A program made the position numbers and the translations under genes. The notes under the pieces were generated by a model. That model was not told where the DNA came from and did not search any database. It saw only the letters and a program-made list of their open reading frames with translations. 13,575 nt of DNA from Helicobacteraceae bacterium (GTDB lineage Bacteria; Campylobacterota; Campylobacteria; Campylobacterales; SZUA-545), in NCBI GenBank assembly GCA_031282285.1, contig JAITEA010000157.1, positions 1 to 13,575 of the forward strand, written 5' to 3'. This document shows, one piece after another, positions 13,237 to 13,575 of the stretch; within the stretch, counting starts at the first letter, position 1; every line of letters starts with the position of its first letter.

Positions 13237-13575
13237 CTACAACTCCTCGCACTCTTGCGGACATAGCGTTAAATATATTTGCGAGTCTTTAATAATCGTA
13301 GCCTCTTTTAATATAAACTCAAAAGAGCCGCTAGGTATACTTTGCTTGGATTCCGAAAGCCATCTTATCATTTTATTGTCTTTGAAATAAAATCTATTTT
13401 CGTATAGATTATATTTATTTTCATCAAATGGAACTCCGTCGATTTCGCGTCCTTTAACTCCCAGAAACTCTTTTTCTTGCTCGAACATAAAAAATAACCG
13501 GTCGTCAAAATAGTAGTACTCCAAAGTTATCTCTTCATATCTTGAATCCAGAAACGCGACAATTTTTGTATATTT
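13237..13575 (-). CDS. hypothetical protein, 5' end cut by the window edge
   Basis: The frame is open without a stop up to the last base of the window, reading KYTKIVAFLDSRYEEI before the region with TTG 13524. There is no good internal start, so only the C-terminal 112 residues are visible. The protein is Tyr/Phe/Glu-rich with alternating strands and turns (LEYYYFDDRLFFMFEQE, NRFYFKDNKMIRWLSE), a pattern seen in small secreted beta-rich lipoproteins, but I cannot name a family. It ends CPQECEEL. The stop TAG directly precedes the ATG of the secreted 180-aa protein gene, and its last codons carry that gene's ribosome site. Confidence 0.65.
   Translation of the reverse strand, partial: KYTKIVAFLDSRYEEITLEYYYFDDRLFFMFEQEKEFLGVKGREIDGVPFDENKYNLYENRFYFKDNKMIRWLSESKQSIPSGSFEFILKEATIIKDSQIYLTLCPQECEEL

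Noticed and set aside
1..13575. tRNA, rRNA, IS elements or transposase genes
   Set aside because: None of the non-coding stretches is large enough or shows cloverleaf or terminal inverted repeat structure; none was found by reading.

Overview
The window looks like a chromosomal segment of a Campylobacterota-like (epsilonproteobacterial) genome of medium-high GC. The main pointers are a clear AguB-type N-carbamoylputrescine amidase, a Bax-family glucosaminidase, and weak promoters with a visible -10 but little -35. The phylum is an inference; no rRNA or tRNA gene is present to settle it. From about 1.55 kb on, the DNA is GC-rich and full of CGATCG cores, including at least 13 exact copies of the octamer GCGATCGC. 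The first ~1.5 kb is AT-rich and lacks these words, so it is probably acquired DNA.

Layout. 1-1411: a remnant of a phage or mobile element, holding a small ORF with a strong ribosome binding site, a protein-kinase-fold protein of the polyvalent-protein type that overlaps it out of frame, and a 71-residue coiled-coil protein. 1412-1852: no convincing gene; it holds palindromes and a CRISPR-repeat-like pair. 1853-3388 (-): purH, the last two steps of IMP synthesis. 3476-5635 (+): a probable two-gene operon of a membrane Cache/HAMP-like/GGDEF-like sensor whose GGDEF active site is lost, and an exported TPR protein. 5666-7482 (-): a translationally coupled bax-type glucosaminidase and glutaminase pair, preceded by a 10-codon upstream ORF. 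7681-7968 (+): an HU-family nucleoid protein. 8008-10587 (-): valS, convergent with HU and sharing a hairpin with it. 10649-11781 (+): aguB and a small two-helix membrane protein, ended by a nested hairpin shared with the next gene. 11815-13575 (-): three unrecognised genes in relatively AT-rich DNA, one with a signal peptide and one cut by the window edge.

The core is mostly housekeeping: purine synthesis, valine tRNA charging, polyamine synthesis, nucleoid structure, wall remodelling and glutamine deamidation. The parts most worth following up are the kinase with its out-of-frame 5' partner, the catalytically dead GGDEF sensor beside a TPR protein, a glutaminase with a changed substrate-contact residue, the HIP1-like octamer outside Cyanobacteria, the CRISPR-like relic, and the unknown gene set at the right end.
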